Source of the DNA: Globodera rostochiensis
Lineage: Eukaryota; Nematoda; Chromadorea; Rhabditida; Heteroderidae
Assembly: GCA_018350325.1 (NCBI GenBank)
Contig: JAEVLN010000003.1
Span: forward strand, 4,602,745-4,666,744
Reading direction: 5' to 3'
DNA length: 64,000 bases
The notes beneath the pieces were generated by a model. It was not told where the DNA came from. It searched no databases and saw only the letters and a program-made list of their open reading frames with translations. A program made the position numbers and the translations under genes. Shown here one piece after another: positions 23,281 to 37,403 of this stretch (the stretch's first letter is position 1; each line of letters starts with the position of its first letter).

Positions 23281-26200
23281 TTCATTTAAACAAAAAGGGC
23301 TTTCAAATTCATGGAATATACTAATTATAGTGATTAATTCCACGCAGTTTCTGTGCCCGTTGTTGGATAACGATGCGATTAGAGAGCCTTTAGCAACAAA
23401 ATGCTTCTCTATTCATTTAAACAAAAAGGGCTTTCAAATTCATGGAATATACTAATTATAGTGATTATTTCCACGCAGTTTCTGTGCCCGTTGTTGGATA
23501 ACGATGCGATTAGAGAGCCTTTAGCAGCAAAATGCTTCTCTATTCATTTAAACAAAAAGGGCTTTCAAATTCATGGAATATACTAATTATAGTGATTATT
23601 TCCACGCAGTTTCTGTGTCCATTGTTGGATAACGATGCGATTAGAGAGCCTTTAGCAACAAAATGCTTCTCTATTCATTTAAACAAAAAGGGCTTTCAAA
23701 TTCATGGAATATACTAATTATAGTGATTATTTCCACGCAGTTTCTGTGCCCGTTGTTGGATAACGATGCGATTAGAGAGCCTTTAGCAGCAAAACGCTTC
23801 TCTATTCATTTAAACAAAAAGGGCTTTCAAATACATGGAATATACTAATTATAGTGATTATTTCCACGCAGTTTCTGTGCCCGTTGTTGGATAACGATGC
23901 GATTAGAGAGCCTTTAGCAACAAAATGCTTCTCTATTCATTTAAACAAAAAGGGCTTTCAAATTCATGGCATATACAAATTATAGTGATTATTTCTACGC
24001 AGTTTCTGTGCCCGTTGTTGGATAACGATGCGATTAGAGAGCCTTTAGCAACAAAATGCTTCTCTATTCATTTAAACAAAAAGGGCTTTCAAATTCATGG
24101 AATATACTAATTATAGTGATTATTTCCACGCAGTTTCTGCGCCCGTTGTTGGATAACGATGCGATTAGAGAGCCTTTAGCAACAAAATGCTTATCTATTC
24201 ATTTAAACAAAAAGGGCTTTCAAATTCATGGAATATACAAATTATAGTGATTATTTCCACGCAGTTTCTGTGCCCGTTGTTGGATAACGATGCGATTAGA
24301 GAGCCTTTAGCAACAAAATGCTTCTCTATTCATTTAAACAAAAAGGGCTTTCAAATTCATGGAATATACTAATTATAGTGATTATTTCCACGCAGTTTCT
24401 GTGCCCGTTGTTGGATAACGATGCGATTAGAGAGCCTTTAGCAACAAAATGCTTCTCTATTCATTTAAACAAAAAGGGCTTTCAAATTCATGGAATATAC
24501 TAATTATAGTGATTATTTCCACGCAGTTTCTGTGCCCGTTGTTGGATAACGATGCGATTAGAGAGCCTTTAGCAACAAAATGCTTCTCTATTCATTTAAA
24601 CAAAAAGGGCTTTCAAATTCATGGAATATACTAATTAAAGTGATTATTTCCACGCAGTTTCTGTGCCCGTTGTTGGATAACGATGCGATTAGAGAGCCTT
24701 TAGCAGCAAAATGCTTCTCTATTCATTTAAACAAAAAGGGCTTTCAAATTCATGGAATATACTAATTATAGTGATTATTTCCACGCAGTTTCTGTGCCCG
24801 TTGTTGGATAACGATGCGATTAGAGAGCCTTTAGCAACAAAATGCTTATCTATTCATTTAAACAAAAAGGGCTTTCAAATTCATGGAATATACAAATTAT
24901 AGTGATTATTTCCACGCAGTTTCTGTGCCCGTTGTTGGATAACGATGCGATTAGAGAGCCTTTAGCAACAAAATGCTTCTCTATTCATTTAAACAAAAAG
25001 GGCTTTCAAATTCATGGAATATACAAATTATAGTGATTATTTCCACGCAGTTTCTGTGCCCGTTGTTGGATAACGATGCGATTAGAGAGCCTTTAGCAAC
25101 AAAATGCTTCTCTATTCATTTAAACAAAAAGGGCTTTCAAATTCATGGAATATACTAATTATAGTGATTATTTCCACGCAGTTTCTGTGCCCGTTGTTGG
25201 ATAACGATGCGATTAGAGAGCCTTTAGCAACAAAATGCTTATCTATTCATTTAAACAAAAAGGGCTTTCAAATTCATGGAATATACAAATTATAGTGATT
25301 ATTTCCACGCAGTTTCTGTGCCCGTTGTTGGATAACGATGCGATTAGAGAGCCTTTAGCAACAAAATGCTTCTCTATTCATTTAAACAAAAAGGGCTTTC
25401 AAATTCATGGAATATACTAATTATAGTGATTATTTCCACGCAGTTTCTGTGCCCGTTGTTGGATAACGATGCGATTAGAGAGCCTTTAGCAACAAAATGC
25501 TTCTCTATTCATTTAAACAAAAAGGGCTTTCAAATTCATGGAATATACTAATTATAGTGATTATTTCCACGCAGTTTCTGTGCCCGTTGTTGGATAACGA
25601 TGCGATTAGAGAGCCTTTAGCAACAAAATGCTTCTCTATTCATTTAAACAAAAAGGGCTTTCAAATTCATGGAATATACTAATTATAGTGATTATTTCCA
25701 CGCAGTTTCTGTGCTGCCCGTTGTTGGATAACGATGCGATTAGAGAGCCTTTAGCAACAAAATGCTTCTATTCATTTAAACAAAAAGGGCTTTCAAATTC
25801 ATGGAATATACTAATTATAGTGATTTTCCACGCAGTTTCTGTGCCCGTTGTTGGATAACGATGCGATTAGAGAGCCTTTAGCACAAAATGCTTCTCTATT
25901 CATTTAAACAAGGGCTTTCAAATTCATGGAATATACTAATTATAGTGATTATTTCCACGCAGTTTCTGTGCCCGTTGTTGGATAACGATGCGATTAGAGA
26001 GCCTTTAGCAACAAAATGCTTCTCTATTCATTTAAACAAAAAGGGCTTTCAAATTCATGGAATATACAAATTATAGTGATTATTTCCACGCAGTTTCTGT
26101 GCCCGTTGTTGGATAACGATGCGATTAGAGAGCCTTTAGCAACAAAATGCTTCTCTATTCATTTAAACAAAAAGGGCTTTCAAATTCATGGAATATACTA

Positions 26201-29200
26201 ATTATAGTGATTATTTCCACGCAGTTTCTGTGCCCGTTGTTGGATAACGATGCGATTAGAGAGCCTTTAGCAACAAAATGCTTCTCTATTCATTTAAACA
26301 AAAAGGGCTTTCAAATTCATGGAATATACTAATTATAGTGATTATTTCCACGCAGTTTCTGTGCCCGTTGTTGGATAACGATGCGATTAGAGAGCCTTTA
26401 GCAACAAAATGCTTCTCTATTCATTTAAACAAAAAGGGCTTTCAAATTCATGGAATATACTAATTATAGTGATTATTTCCACGCAGTTTCTGTGCCCGTT
26501 GTTGGATAACGATGCGATTAGAGAGCCTTTAGCAACAAAATGCTTCTCTATTCATTTAAACAAAAAGGGCTTTCAAATTCATGGAATATACTAATTATAG
26601 TGATTATTTCCACGCAGTTTCTGTGCCCGTTGTTGGATAACGATGCGATTAGAGAGCCTTTAGCAACAAAATGCTTCTCTATTCATTTAAACAAAAAGGG
26701 CTTTCAAATTCATGGAATATACTAATTATAGTGATTATTTCCACGCAGTTTCTGTGCCCGTTGTTGGATAACGATGCGATTAGAGAGCCTTTAGCAGCAA
26801 AATGCTTCTCTATTCATTTAAACAAAAAGGGCTTTCAAATTCATGGAATATACTAATTATAGTGATTATTTCCACGCAGTTTCTGTGCCCGTTGTTGGAT
26901 AACGATGCGATTAGAGAGCCTTTAGCAACAAAATGCTTCTCTATTCATTTAAACAAAAAGGGCTTTCAAATTCATGGAATATACAAATTATAGTGATTAT
27001 TTCCACGCAGTTTCTGTGCCCGTTGTTGGATAACGATGCGATTAGAGAGCCTTTAGCAACAAAATGCTTCTCTATTCATTTAAACAAAAAGGGCTTTCAA
27101 ATTCATGGAATATACTAATTATAGTGATTATTTCCACGCAGTTTCTGTGCCCGTTGTTGGATAACGATGCGATTAGAGAGCCTTTAGCAACAAAATGCTT
27201 CTCTATTCATTTAAACAAAAAGGGCTTTCAAATTCATGGAATATACTAATTATAGTGATTATTTCCACGCAGTTTCTGTGCCCGTTGTTGGATAACGATG
27301 CGATTAGAGAGCCTTTAGCAACAAAATGCTTCTCTATTCATTTAAACAAAAAGGGCTTTCAAATTCATGGAATATACTAATTATAGTGATTATTTCCACG
27401 CAGTTTCTGTGCCCGTTGTTGGATAACGATGCGATTAGAGAGCCTTTAGCAACAAAATGCTTCTCTATTCATTTAAACAAAAAGGGCTTTCAAATTCATG
27501 GAATATACTAATTATAGTGATTATTTCCACGCAGTTTCTGTGCCCGTTGTTGGATAACGATGCGATTAGAGAGCCTTTAGCAACAAAATGCTTCTCTATT
27601 CATTTAAACAAAAAGGGCTTTCAAATTCATGGAATATACTAATTATAGTGATTATTTCCACGCAGTTTCTGTGCCCGTTGTTGGATAACGATGCGATTAG
27701 AGAGCCTTTAGCAACAAAATGCTTCTCTATTCATTTAAACAAAAAGGGCTTTCAAATTCATGGAATATACTAATTATAGTGATTATTTCCACGCAGTTTC
27801 TGTGCCCGTTGTTGGATAACGATGCGATTAGAGAGCCTTTAGCAACAAAATGCTTCTCTATTCATTTAAACAAAAAGGGCTTTCAAATTCATGGAATATA
27901 CTAATTATAGTGATTATTTCCACGCAGTTTCTGTGCCCGTTGTTGGATAACGATGCGATTAGAGAGCCTTTAGCAACAAAATGCTTCTCTATTCATTTAA
28001 ACAAAAAGGGCTTTCAAATTCATGGAATATACTAATTATAGTGATTATTTCCACGCAGTTTCTGTGCCCGTTGTTGGATAACGATGCGATTAGAGAGCCT
28101 TTAGCAACAAAATGCTTCTCTATTCATTTAAACAAAAAGGGCTTTCAAATTCATGGAATATAACAAATTATAGTGATTATTTCCACGCAGTTTCTGTGCC
28201 CGTTGTTGGATAACGACTGATTAGAGAGCCTTTAGCAACAAAATGCTTCTCTATTCATTTAACAAAAAGGGCTTTCAATTCATGGAATATACAATTATAG
28301 TGATTATTTCACGCAGTTTCTGTGCCCGTGTGGATCGATGCGATTAGAGAGCCTTTAGCAGCAAAAATGCTCTCTATCATTTAAACAAAAAGGTTTCAAT
28401 TTTCCCGCAGTTCCCGTTGTTGGATAACGATGCGATTAGAGAGCCTTTAGCCAAAATGCTTCTCTATTCATTTAAACAAAAAGGGCTTTCAAATTCATGG
28501 AATATACAATATAGTGATTATTTCCACGCAGTTTCTGTGCCCGTTGTTGGATAGCGATGCGATTAGAGCCTTTAGCCGCCAAAATGCTTCTCTACTCATT
28601 TCAAACAAAACGGGCTTTCAAATTCGAATCTACTAATTATAGTGATTTCCACGCAGTTTCATGTGTCCGTTGTTGGATAACGATGCGATTAGAGAGCCTT
28701 TAGCAACAAAATGCTTCTCTATTCATTTAAACAAAAAGGGCTTTCAAATTCATGGAATATACTAATTATAGTGATTATTTCCACGCAGTTTCTGTGCCCG
28801 TTGTTGGATAACGATGCGATTAGAGAGCCTTTAGCAGCAAAATGCTTCTCTATTCATTTAAACAAAAAGGGCTTTCAAATTCATGGAATATACTAATTAT
28901 AGTGATTATTTCCACGCAGTTTTTGTGCCCGTTGTTGGATAACGATGCGATTAGAGAGCCTTTAGCAACAAAATGCTTCTCTATTCATTTAAACAAAAAG
29001 GGCTTTCAAATTCATGGAATATACTAATTATAGTGATTATTTCCACGCAGTTTCTGTGCCCGTTGTTGGATAACGATGCGATTAGAGAGCCTTTAGCAGC
29101 AAAATGCTTCTCTATTCATTTAAACAAAAAGGGCTTTCAAATTCATGGAATATACTAATTATAGTGATTATTTCCACGCAGTTTCTGTGCCCGTTGTTGG

Positions 29201-32200
29201 ATAACGATGCGATTAGAGAGCCTTTAGCAACAAAATGCTTCTCTATTCATTTAAACAAAAAGGGCTTTCAAATTCATGGAATATACTAATTATAGTGATT
29301 ATTTCCACGCAGTTTCTGTGCCCGTTGTTGGATAACGATGCGATTAGAGAGCCTTTAGCAACAAAATGCTTCTCTATTCATTTAAACAAAAAGGGCTTTC
29401 AAATTCATGGAATATACTAATTATAGTGATTATTTCCACGCAGTTTCTGTGCCCGTTGTTGGATAACGATGCGATTAGAGAGCCTTTAGCAACAAAATGC
29501 TTCTCTATTCATTTAAACAAAAAGGGCTTTCAAATTCATGGAATATACTAATTATAGTGATTATTTCCACGCAGTTTCTGTGCCCGTTGTTGGATAACGA
29601 TGCGATTAGAGAGCCTTTAGCAACAAAATGCTTCTCTATTCATTTAAACAAAAAGGGCTTTCAAATTCATGGAATATACTAATTATAGTGATTATTTCCA
29701 CGCAGTTTCTGTGCCCGTTGTTGGATAACGATGCGATTAGAGAGCCTTTAGCAACAAAATGCTTCTCTATTCATTTAAACAAAAAGGGCTTTCAAATTCA
29801 TGGAATATACTAATTATAGTGATTATTTCCACGCAGTTTCTGTGCCCGTTGTTGGATAACGATGCGATTAGAGAGCCTTTAGCAACAAAATGCTTCTCTA
29901 TTCATTTAAACAAAAAGGGCTTTCAAATTCATGGAATATACTAAATTATGATTATTTCCACGCAGTTTCTGTGCCCGTTGTTGGATAATAACGATGCGAT
30001 TGAGCCTTTAGCAACAAAATGCTTCTCTATTCATTTAAACAAAAAGGGCTTTCAAATTCATGGAATATACTAATTATAGTGATTATTTCCACGCAGTTTC
30101 TGTGCCCGTTGTTGGATAACGATGCGATTAGAGAGCCTTTAGCAACAAAATGCTTCTCTATTCATTTAAACAAAAAGGGCTTTCAAATTCATGGAATATA
30201 CTAATTATAGTGATTATTTCCACGCAGTTTCTGTGCCCGTTGTTGGATAACGATGCGATTAGAGAGCCTTTAGCAACAAAATGCTTCTCTATTCATTTAA
30301 ACAAAAAGGGCTTTCAAATTCATGGAATATACTAATTATAGTGATTATTTCCACGCAGTTTCTGTGCCCGTTGTTGGATAACGATGCGATTAGAGAGCCT
30401 TTAGCAACAAAATGCTTCTCTATTCATTTAAACAAAAAGGGCTTTCAAATTCATGGAATATACTAATTATAGTGATTATTTCCACGCAGTTTCTGTGCCC
30501 GTTGTTGGATAACGATGCGATTAGAGAGCCTTTAGCAACAAAATGCTTCTCTATTCATTTAAACAACAAAAAGGGTCAAATTCATGGAATATACTAATTA
30601 TAGTGATTATTATTTCCACGCAGTTTCTGTGCCCGTTGTTGGATAACGATGCGATTAGAGACTTTAGCAACAAAATGCTTCTCTATTCATTTAAAAAAGG
30701 AGGGCTTAATTCTTCAAGGTATACTAATTATAGTGATTATTTCCACGCAGTTTCTGTGCCCGTTGTTGGATAACGATGATTAGGCCTTTAGCAACAAAAT
30801 GCTTCTCTATTCATTTAAACAAAAAGGGCTTTCAAATTCATGGAATATACTAATTATAGTGATTATTTCCACGCAGTTTCTGTGCCCGTTGTTGGATAAC
30901 GATGCGATTAGAGAGCCTTTAGCAGCAAAATGCTTCTCTATTCATTTAAACAAAAAGGGCTTTCAAATTCATGGAATATACTAATTATAGTGATTATTTC
31001 CACGCAGTTTCTGTGCCCGTTGTTGGATAACGATGCGATTAGAGAGCCTTTAGCAACAAAATGCTTCTCTATTCATTTGAACAAAAAGGGCTTTCAAATT
31101 CATGGAATATACAAATTATAGTGATTATTTCCACGCAGTTTCTGTGCCCGTTGTTGGATAACGCTGCGATTAGAGAGCCTTTAGCAACAAAATGCTTATC
31201 TATTCATTTAAACAAAAAGGGCTTTCAAATTCATGGAATATACAAATTATAGTGATTATTTCCACGCAGTTTCTGTGCCCGTTGTTGGATAACGATGCGA
31301 TTAGAGAGCCTTTAGCAACAAAATGCTTCTCTATTCATTTAAACAAAAAGGGCTTTCAAATTCATGGAATATACTAATTATAGTGATTATTTCCACGCAG
31401 TTTCTGTGCCCGTTGTTGGATAACGATGCGATTAGAGAGCCTTTAGCAACAAAATGCTTCTCTATTCATTTAAACAAAAAGGGCTTTCAAATTCATGGAA
31501 TATACTAATTATAGTGATTATTTCCACGCAGTTTCTGTGCCCGTTGTTGGATAACGATGCGATTAGAGAGCCTTTAGCAGCAAAATGCTTCTCTATTCAT
31601 TTAAACAAAAAGGGCTTTCAAATTCATGGAATATACTAATTATAGTGATTATTTCCACGCAGTTTCTGTGCCCGTTGTTGGATAACGATGCGATTAGAGA
31701 GCCTTTAGCAACAAAATGCTTCTCTATTCATTTGAACAAAAAGGGCTTTCAAATTCATGGAATATACAAATTATAGTGATTATTTCCACGCAGTTTCTGT
31801 GCCCGTTGTTGGATAACGCTGCGATTAGAGAGCCTTTAGCAACAAAATGCTTATCTATTCATTTAAACAAAAAGGGCTTTCAAATTCATGGAATATACAA
31901 ATTATAGTGATTATTTCCACGCAGTTTCTGTGCCCGTTGTTGGATAACGATGCGATTAGAGAGCCTTTAGCAACAAAATGCTTCTCTATTCATTTAAACA
32001 AAAAGGGCTTTCAAATTCATGGAATATACAAATTATAGTGATTATTTCCACGCAGTTTCTGTGCCCGTTGTTGGATAACGATGCGATTAGAGAGCCTTTA
32101 GCAACAAAATGCTTCTCTATTCATTTAAACAAAAAGGGCTTTCAAATTCATGGAATATACAAATTATAGTGATTATTTCCACGCAGTTTCTGTGCCCGTT

Positions 32201-34257
32201 GTTGGATAACGATGCGATTAGAGAGCCTTTAGCAACAAAATGCTTCTCTATTCATTTAAACAAAAAGGGCTTTCAAATTCATGGAATATACTAATTATAG
32301 TGATTATTTCCACGCAGTTTCTGTGCCCGTTGTTGGATAACGATGCGATTAGAGAGCCTTTAGCAGCAAAATGCTTCTCTATTCATTTAAACAAAAAGGG
32401 CTTTCAAATTCATGGAATATACTAATTATAGTGATTATTTCCACGCAGTTTCTGTGTCCGTTGTTGGATAACGATGCGATTAGAGAGCCTTTAGCAACAA
32501 AATGCTTCTCTATTCATTTGAACAAAAAGGGCTTTCAAATTCATGGAATATACAAATTATAGTGATTATTTCCACGCAGTTTCTGTGCCCGTTGTTGGAT
32601 AACGATGCGATTAGAGAGCCTTTAGCAGCAAAATGCTTCTCTATTCATTTAAACAAAAAGGGCTTTCAAATTCATGGAATATACTAATTATAGTGATTAT
32701 TTCCACGCAGTTTCTGTGCCCGTTGTTGGATAACGATGCGATTAGAGAGCCTTTAGCAACAAAATGCTTCTCTATTCATTTAAACAAAAAGGGCTTTCAA
32801 ATTCATGGAATATACTAATTATAATGATTATTTCCACGCAGTTTCTGTGCCCGTTGTTGGATAACGATGCGATTAGAGAGCCTTTAGCAGCAAAATGCTT
32901 CTCTATTCGTTTAAACAAAAAGGGCTTTCAAATTCATGGAATATACTAATTGTAGTGATTATTTCCACGCAGTTTCTGTGCCCGTTGTTGGATAACGATG
33001 CGATTAGAGAGCCTTTAGCAGCAAAATGCTTCTCTATTCATTTAAACAAAAAGGGCTTTCAAATTCATGGAATATACTAATTATAGTGATCATTTCCACG
33101 CAGTTTCTGTGCCCGTTGTTGGATAACGATGCGATTAGAGAGCCTTTAGCAACAAAATGCTTCTCTATTCATTTGAACAAAAAGGGCTTTCAAATTCATG
33201 GAATATACAAATTATAGTGATTATTTCCACGCAGTTTCTGTGCCCGTTGTTGGATAACGATGCGATTAGAGAGCCTTTAGCAGCAAAATGCTTCTCTATT
33301 CATTTAAACAAAAAGGGCTTTCAAATTCATGGAATATACTAATTATAGTGATCATTTCCACGCAGTTTCTGTGCCCGTTGTTGGATAACGATGCGATTAG
33401 AGAGCCTTTAGCAACAAAATGCTTATCTATTCATTTAAACAAAAAGGGCTTTCAAATACATGGAATATACTAATTATAGTGATTATTTCCACGCAGTTTC
33501 TGTGCCCGTTGTTGGATAACGATGCGATTAGAGAGCCTTTAGCAAAAAATGCTTATCTATTCATTTAAACAAAAATGGCTTTCAAATTCATGGAATATAT
33601 AAATTATAGTGATTATTTCCACGCAGTTTCTGTGCCCGTTGTTGGATAACGACGCGATTAGAGAGGCTTTAGCAACAAAATGCTTATCTATTCATTTAAA
33701 CAAAAAGGGCTTTCAAATTCATGGAATATACTAATTATAGTGATCATTTCCACGCAGTTTCTGTGCCCGTTGTTGGATAACGATGCGATTAGAGAGCCTT
33801 TAGCAACAAAATGCTTATCTATTCATTTAAACAAAAAGGGCTTTCAAATACATGGAATATACTAATTATAGTGATTATTTCCACGCAGTTTCTGTGCCCG
33901 TTGTTGGATAACGATGCGATTAGAGAGCCTTTAGCAAAAAATGCTTATCTATTCATTTGAACAAAAAGGGCTTTCAAATTCATGGAATATATAAATTATA
34001 GTGATTATTTCCACGCAGTTTCTGTGCCCGTTGTTGGATAACGACGCGATTAGAGAGGCTTTAGCAACAAAATGCTTATCTATTCATTTAAACAAAAAGG
34101 GCTTTCAAATTCATGGAATATACTAATTATAGTGATTATTTCCACGCAGTTTCTGTGCCCGTTGTTGGATAACGATGCGATTAGAGAGCCTTTAGCAACA
34201 AAATGCGTATCTATTCATTTAAACAAAAAGGGCTTTCAAATTCAAGGAATATACTAT
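23281..34257. repeat. 131-bp satellite array, about 84 units
   Basis: Head-to-tail units of 131 bp span nearly 11 kb with very few differences. Recurrent variants are CTTCTCTA/CTTATCTA, TACTAAT/TACAAAT and AGCAAC/AGCAGC. Each unit contains a polypyrimidine-like tract and acceptor (TTATTTCCACGCAG), then an open segment reading PLLDNDAIREPLATKCFSIH, faintly like the helical part of an F-box. Since 131 is not a multiple of three, the array cannot encode one repeating protein; every 61-63 codon frame ends in the next unit. Units with several indels cluster at 25700-25910, 28160-28700, 29940-30005 and 30560-30790. The short frames should not be annotated as genes. Confidence 0.97.
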
Positions 34258-34511
34258 GAGTAGAGCCGAGATTTTCAGGTTTTAACCAATTTTTTTGCGA
34301 ATAGAGAATCACGAGAGAAGCACGGAAATAGCATTCATTTTGAAAAATTTTACAATTAGAGCGAATTTTTAGTCAATATAAATCAATTTTTAAAAATTGA
34401 TATTTTTATCTTGAGGTGAAATTTGGGTAAATATCAATAATTTGATAGAATCAGAAACAACCCAGTTAATTAAAATGTAATAAATTTTTAATGAAGAAAG
34501 GATGATGTAAA
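34258..34511. other. Spacer between the two satellites
   Basis: About 250 bp of AT-rich, apparently single-copy sequence. No coding potential is seen. Confidence 0.5.
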
Positions 34512-36536
34512 TTTTATTTTAAAATGTGGAATTAAAAACATTTCAAAAATGGTCCAAACTAATTAAAATATCCTTTTGGTTTAATTCTCAAATTAAATTA
34601 ATTTAAATTCACAATGCATTTTAAAATGTGGAATTAAAAACATTTCAAAAATGGTCCAAACTAATTAAAATATCCTTTTGGTTTAATTCTCAAATTAAAT
34701 TAATTTGAATTCACAATGCATTTTAAAATGTGGAATTAAAAACATTTCAAAAATGGTCCAAACTAATTAAAAAATCCTTTGGGTTTAATTCTCAAATTAA
34801 ATTAATTTAAATTCACAATGCATTTTAAAATGTGGAATTAAAAACATTTCAAAAATGGTCCAAACTAATTAAAATATCCTTAATTCTCAAATTAAATTAA
34901 TTTAAATTCACAATGCATTTTAAAATGTGGAATTAAAAACATTTCAAAAATGGTCTTTTGGTTTAATTCTCAAATTAAATTAATTTAAATTCACATGCAT
35001 TTTAAAATGTGGAATTAAAAACATTTCAAAAATGGTCCAAACTAATTAAAATATCCTTTGGTTTTAATTCTCAAATTAAATTAATTTAAATTCACAATGC
35101 ATTTTAAAATGTGGAATTAAAAACATTTCAAAAATGGTCCAAACTAATTAAAAAATCCTTTGGGTTTAATTCTCAAATTAAATTAATTTAAATTCACAAT
35201 GCACTTTAAAATGTGGAATTAAAAACATTTCAAAAATGGTCCAAACTAATTAAAATATCCTTTTGGTTTAATTCTCAAATTAAATTAATTTGAATTCACA
35301 ATGCATTTTAAAATGTGGAATTAAAAACATTTCAAAAATGGTTCAAACTAATTAAAAAATCCTTTGGGTTTAATTCTCAAATTAAATTAATTTAAATTCA
35401 CAATGCACTTTAAAATGTGGAATTAAAAACATTTCAAAAATGGTCCAAACTAATTAAAATATCCTTTTGGTTTAATTCTCAAATTAAATTAATTTGAATT
35501 CACAATGCATTTTAAAATGTGGAATTAAAAACATTTCAAAAATGGTCCAAACTAATTAAAATATCCTTTTGGTTAATTCTCAAATTAAATTAATTTAAAT
35601 TCACAATGCACTTTTAATGTGGAATTAAAAACATTTCAAAAATGGTCCAAACTAATTAAAATATCCTTTGGGTTTAATTCTCAAATTAAATTAATTTGAA
35701 TTCACAATGCATTTTAAAATGTGGAATTAAAAACATTTCAAAAATGGTCCAAACTAATTAAAAAATCCTTTGGGTTTAATTCTCAAATTAAATTAATTTA
35801 AATTCACAATGCATTTTAAAATGTGGAATTAAAAACATTTCAAAAATGGTCCAAACTAATTAAAATATCCTTTGGGTTTAATTCTCAAATTAAATTAATT
35901 TAAATTCACAATGCACTTTAAAATGTGGAATTAAAAACATTTCAAAAATGGTCCAAACTAATTAAAATATCCTTTTGGTTTAATTCTCAAATTAAATTAA
36001 TTTGAATTCACAATGCATTTTAAAATGTGGAATTAAAAACATTTCAAAAATGGTCCAAACTAATTAAAATATCCTTTGGGTTTAATTCTCAAATTAAATT
36101 AATTTAAATTCACAATGCATTTTAAAATGTGGAATTAAAAACATTTCAAAAATGGTCCAAACTAATTAAAAAATCCTTTGGGTTTAATTCTCAAATTAAA
36201 TTAATTTAAATTCACAATGCATTTTAAAATGTGGAATTAAAAACATTTCAAAAATGGTCCAAACTAATTAAAAAATCCTTTGGGTTTAATTCTCAAATTA
36301 AATTAATTTAAATTCACAATGCAAAATGTGGAATTAAAAACATTTCAAAAATTGTCCAAACTAATTAAAATATCCTTTTGGTTTAATTCTCAAATTAAAT
36401 TAATTTGAATTCACAATGCATTTTAAAATGTGGAATTAAAAACATTTCAAAAATGGTCCAAACTAATTAAAATATCCTTTGGGTTTAATTCTCAAATTAA
36501 ATTAATTTAAATTCACAATGCATTTTAAAATGTGGA
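34512..36536. repeat. AT-rich satellite, about 102-bp unit, about 20 copies
   Basis: Tandem units contain TTTTAAAATGTGGAATTAAA and CAAATTAAATTAATTTAAAT. Variants include ATATCCTTTTGG against AAATCCTTTGGG, and TTTGAATTC against TTTAAATTC. A few units are shortened, for example near 34880 and 36322. The array is unrelated in sequence to the 131-bp satellite. The stretch 36537-37403 beyond it has no gene I can support; it holds C-runs near 36760-36779. Confidence 0.96.
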
Positions 36537-37403
36537 ATATTGCCAACTCGTCAAAAACTTAAATTTCGATTAATTCGAACCCCAAACCACATTCAAACAC
36601 ATGCTCAAAATCATTCAAAAAACTAACATTGCCAAAACGTAACGGAAGCAAAAAGTAACATTTTTGGTGAGCTGGCAAAACGTAGTGTAACCCCCCACCA
36701 CTTATTCATCCTTTCAACCATTCGCTCCTTACACCGACTGACCTTTGATCGATCGATTCCCCCCCCCCCCCTCCCCCCCTTAACCACATTCGTCCTTCCA
36801 ACTAACCATTCCGACCAGCCAATGAACGTTGTCTCGCCCCATCCTCCCTGCTTTTGCACATAAATCTGTGGTTCCTCTTACCTATTCCTCTTTCAAATGC
36901 ATTTTGACAGAAAGGAAAATCAAATAAACAAATTGTTCTACAATTATTCCACCTTCTTCGTTGCGGGTTTTGCGTAGTCGACAAAAGGGTGAGTGAGATA
37001 AAGCGAATGGTCAAATGAGAAAAAAAAATAGTTCAAACCGCTCTCGATTTGCATATTCGCGGTTTTTAATTTAATTCATAAATATGTAAATGGTTAGTCA
37101 TAATCATTACGAAAGGAGTGAACAAATGGTGTGGGAAAACGAAAACTGGTTTACACTTTGGAAATCAAATTAGGTAGATGATGTTATTGGGGGACCTGTA
37201 AAAGCAATAATTAACAGACTGGGGTTAATATATTTGTTTATAACTGCCAATTGGGTCGGCAAATGTTAGCACAAGCTCAGAAAATACTGCGATACATAAC
37301 CGGAATTTCACGAATAAATTTTCTATCATTCTTTGCTGTACGTGTTCAGTTTTAACATCGGCGGATTGCAATTTGCGAATTGGATCATCGACTTGTTGCG
37401 AAT

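Noticed and set aside
23401..34263. Dozens of overlapping 61-63 codon open frames with near-identical products
   Set aside because: They are by-products of a 131-bp tandem repeat. The unit length is not a multiple of three, each frame crosses into the next unit and stops, and no start context or promoter is distinct. Annotated as satellite.
23281..36536. Possible CRISPR array because of regular repeats
   Set aside because: The repeats are contiguous with no variable spacers, and the genome is a eukaryote with introns.
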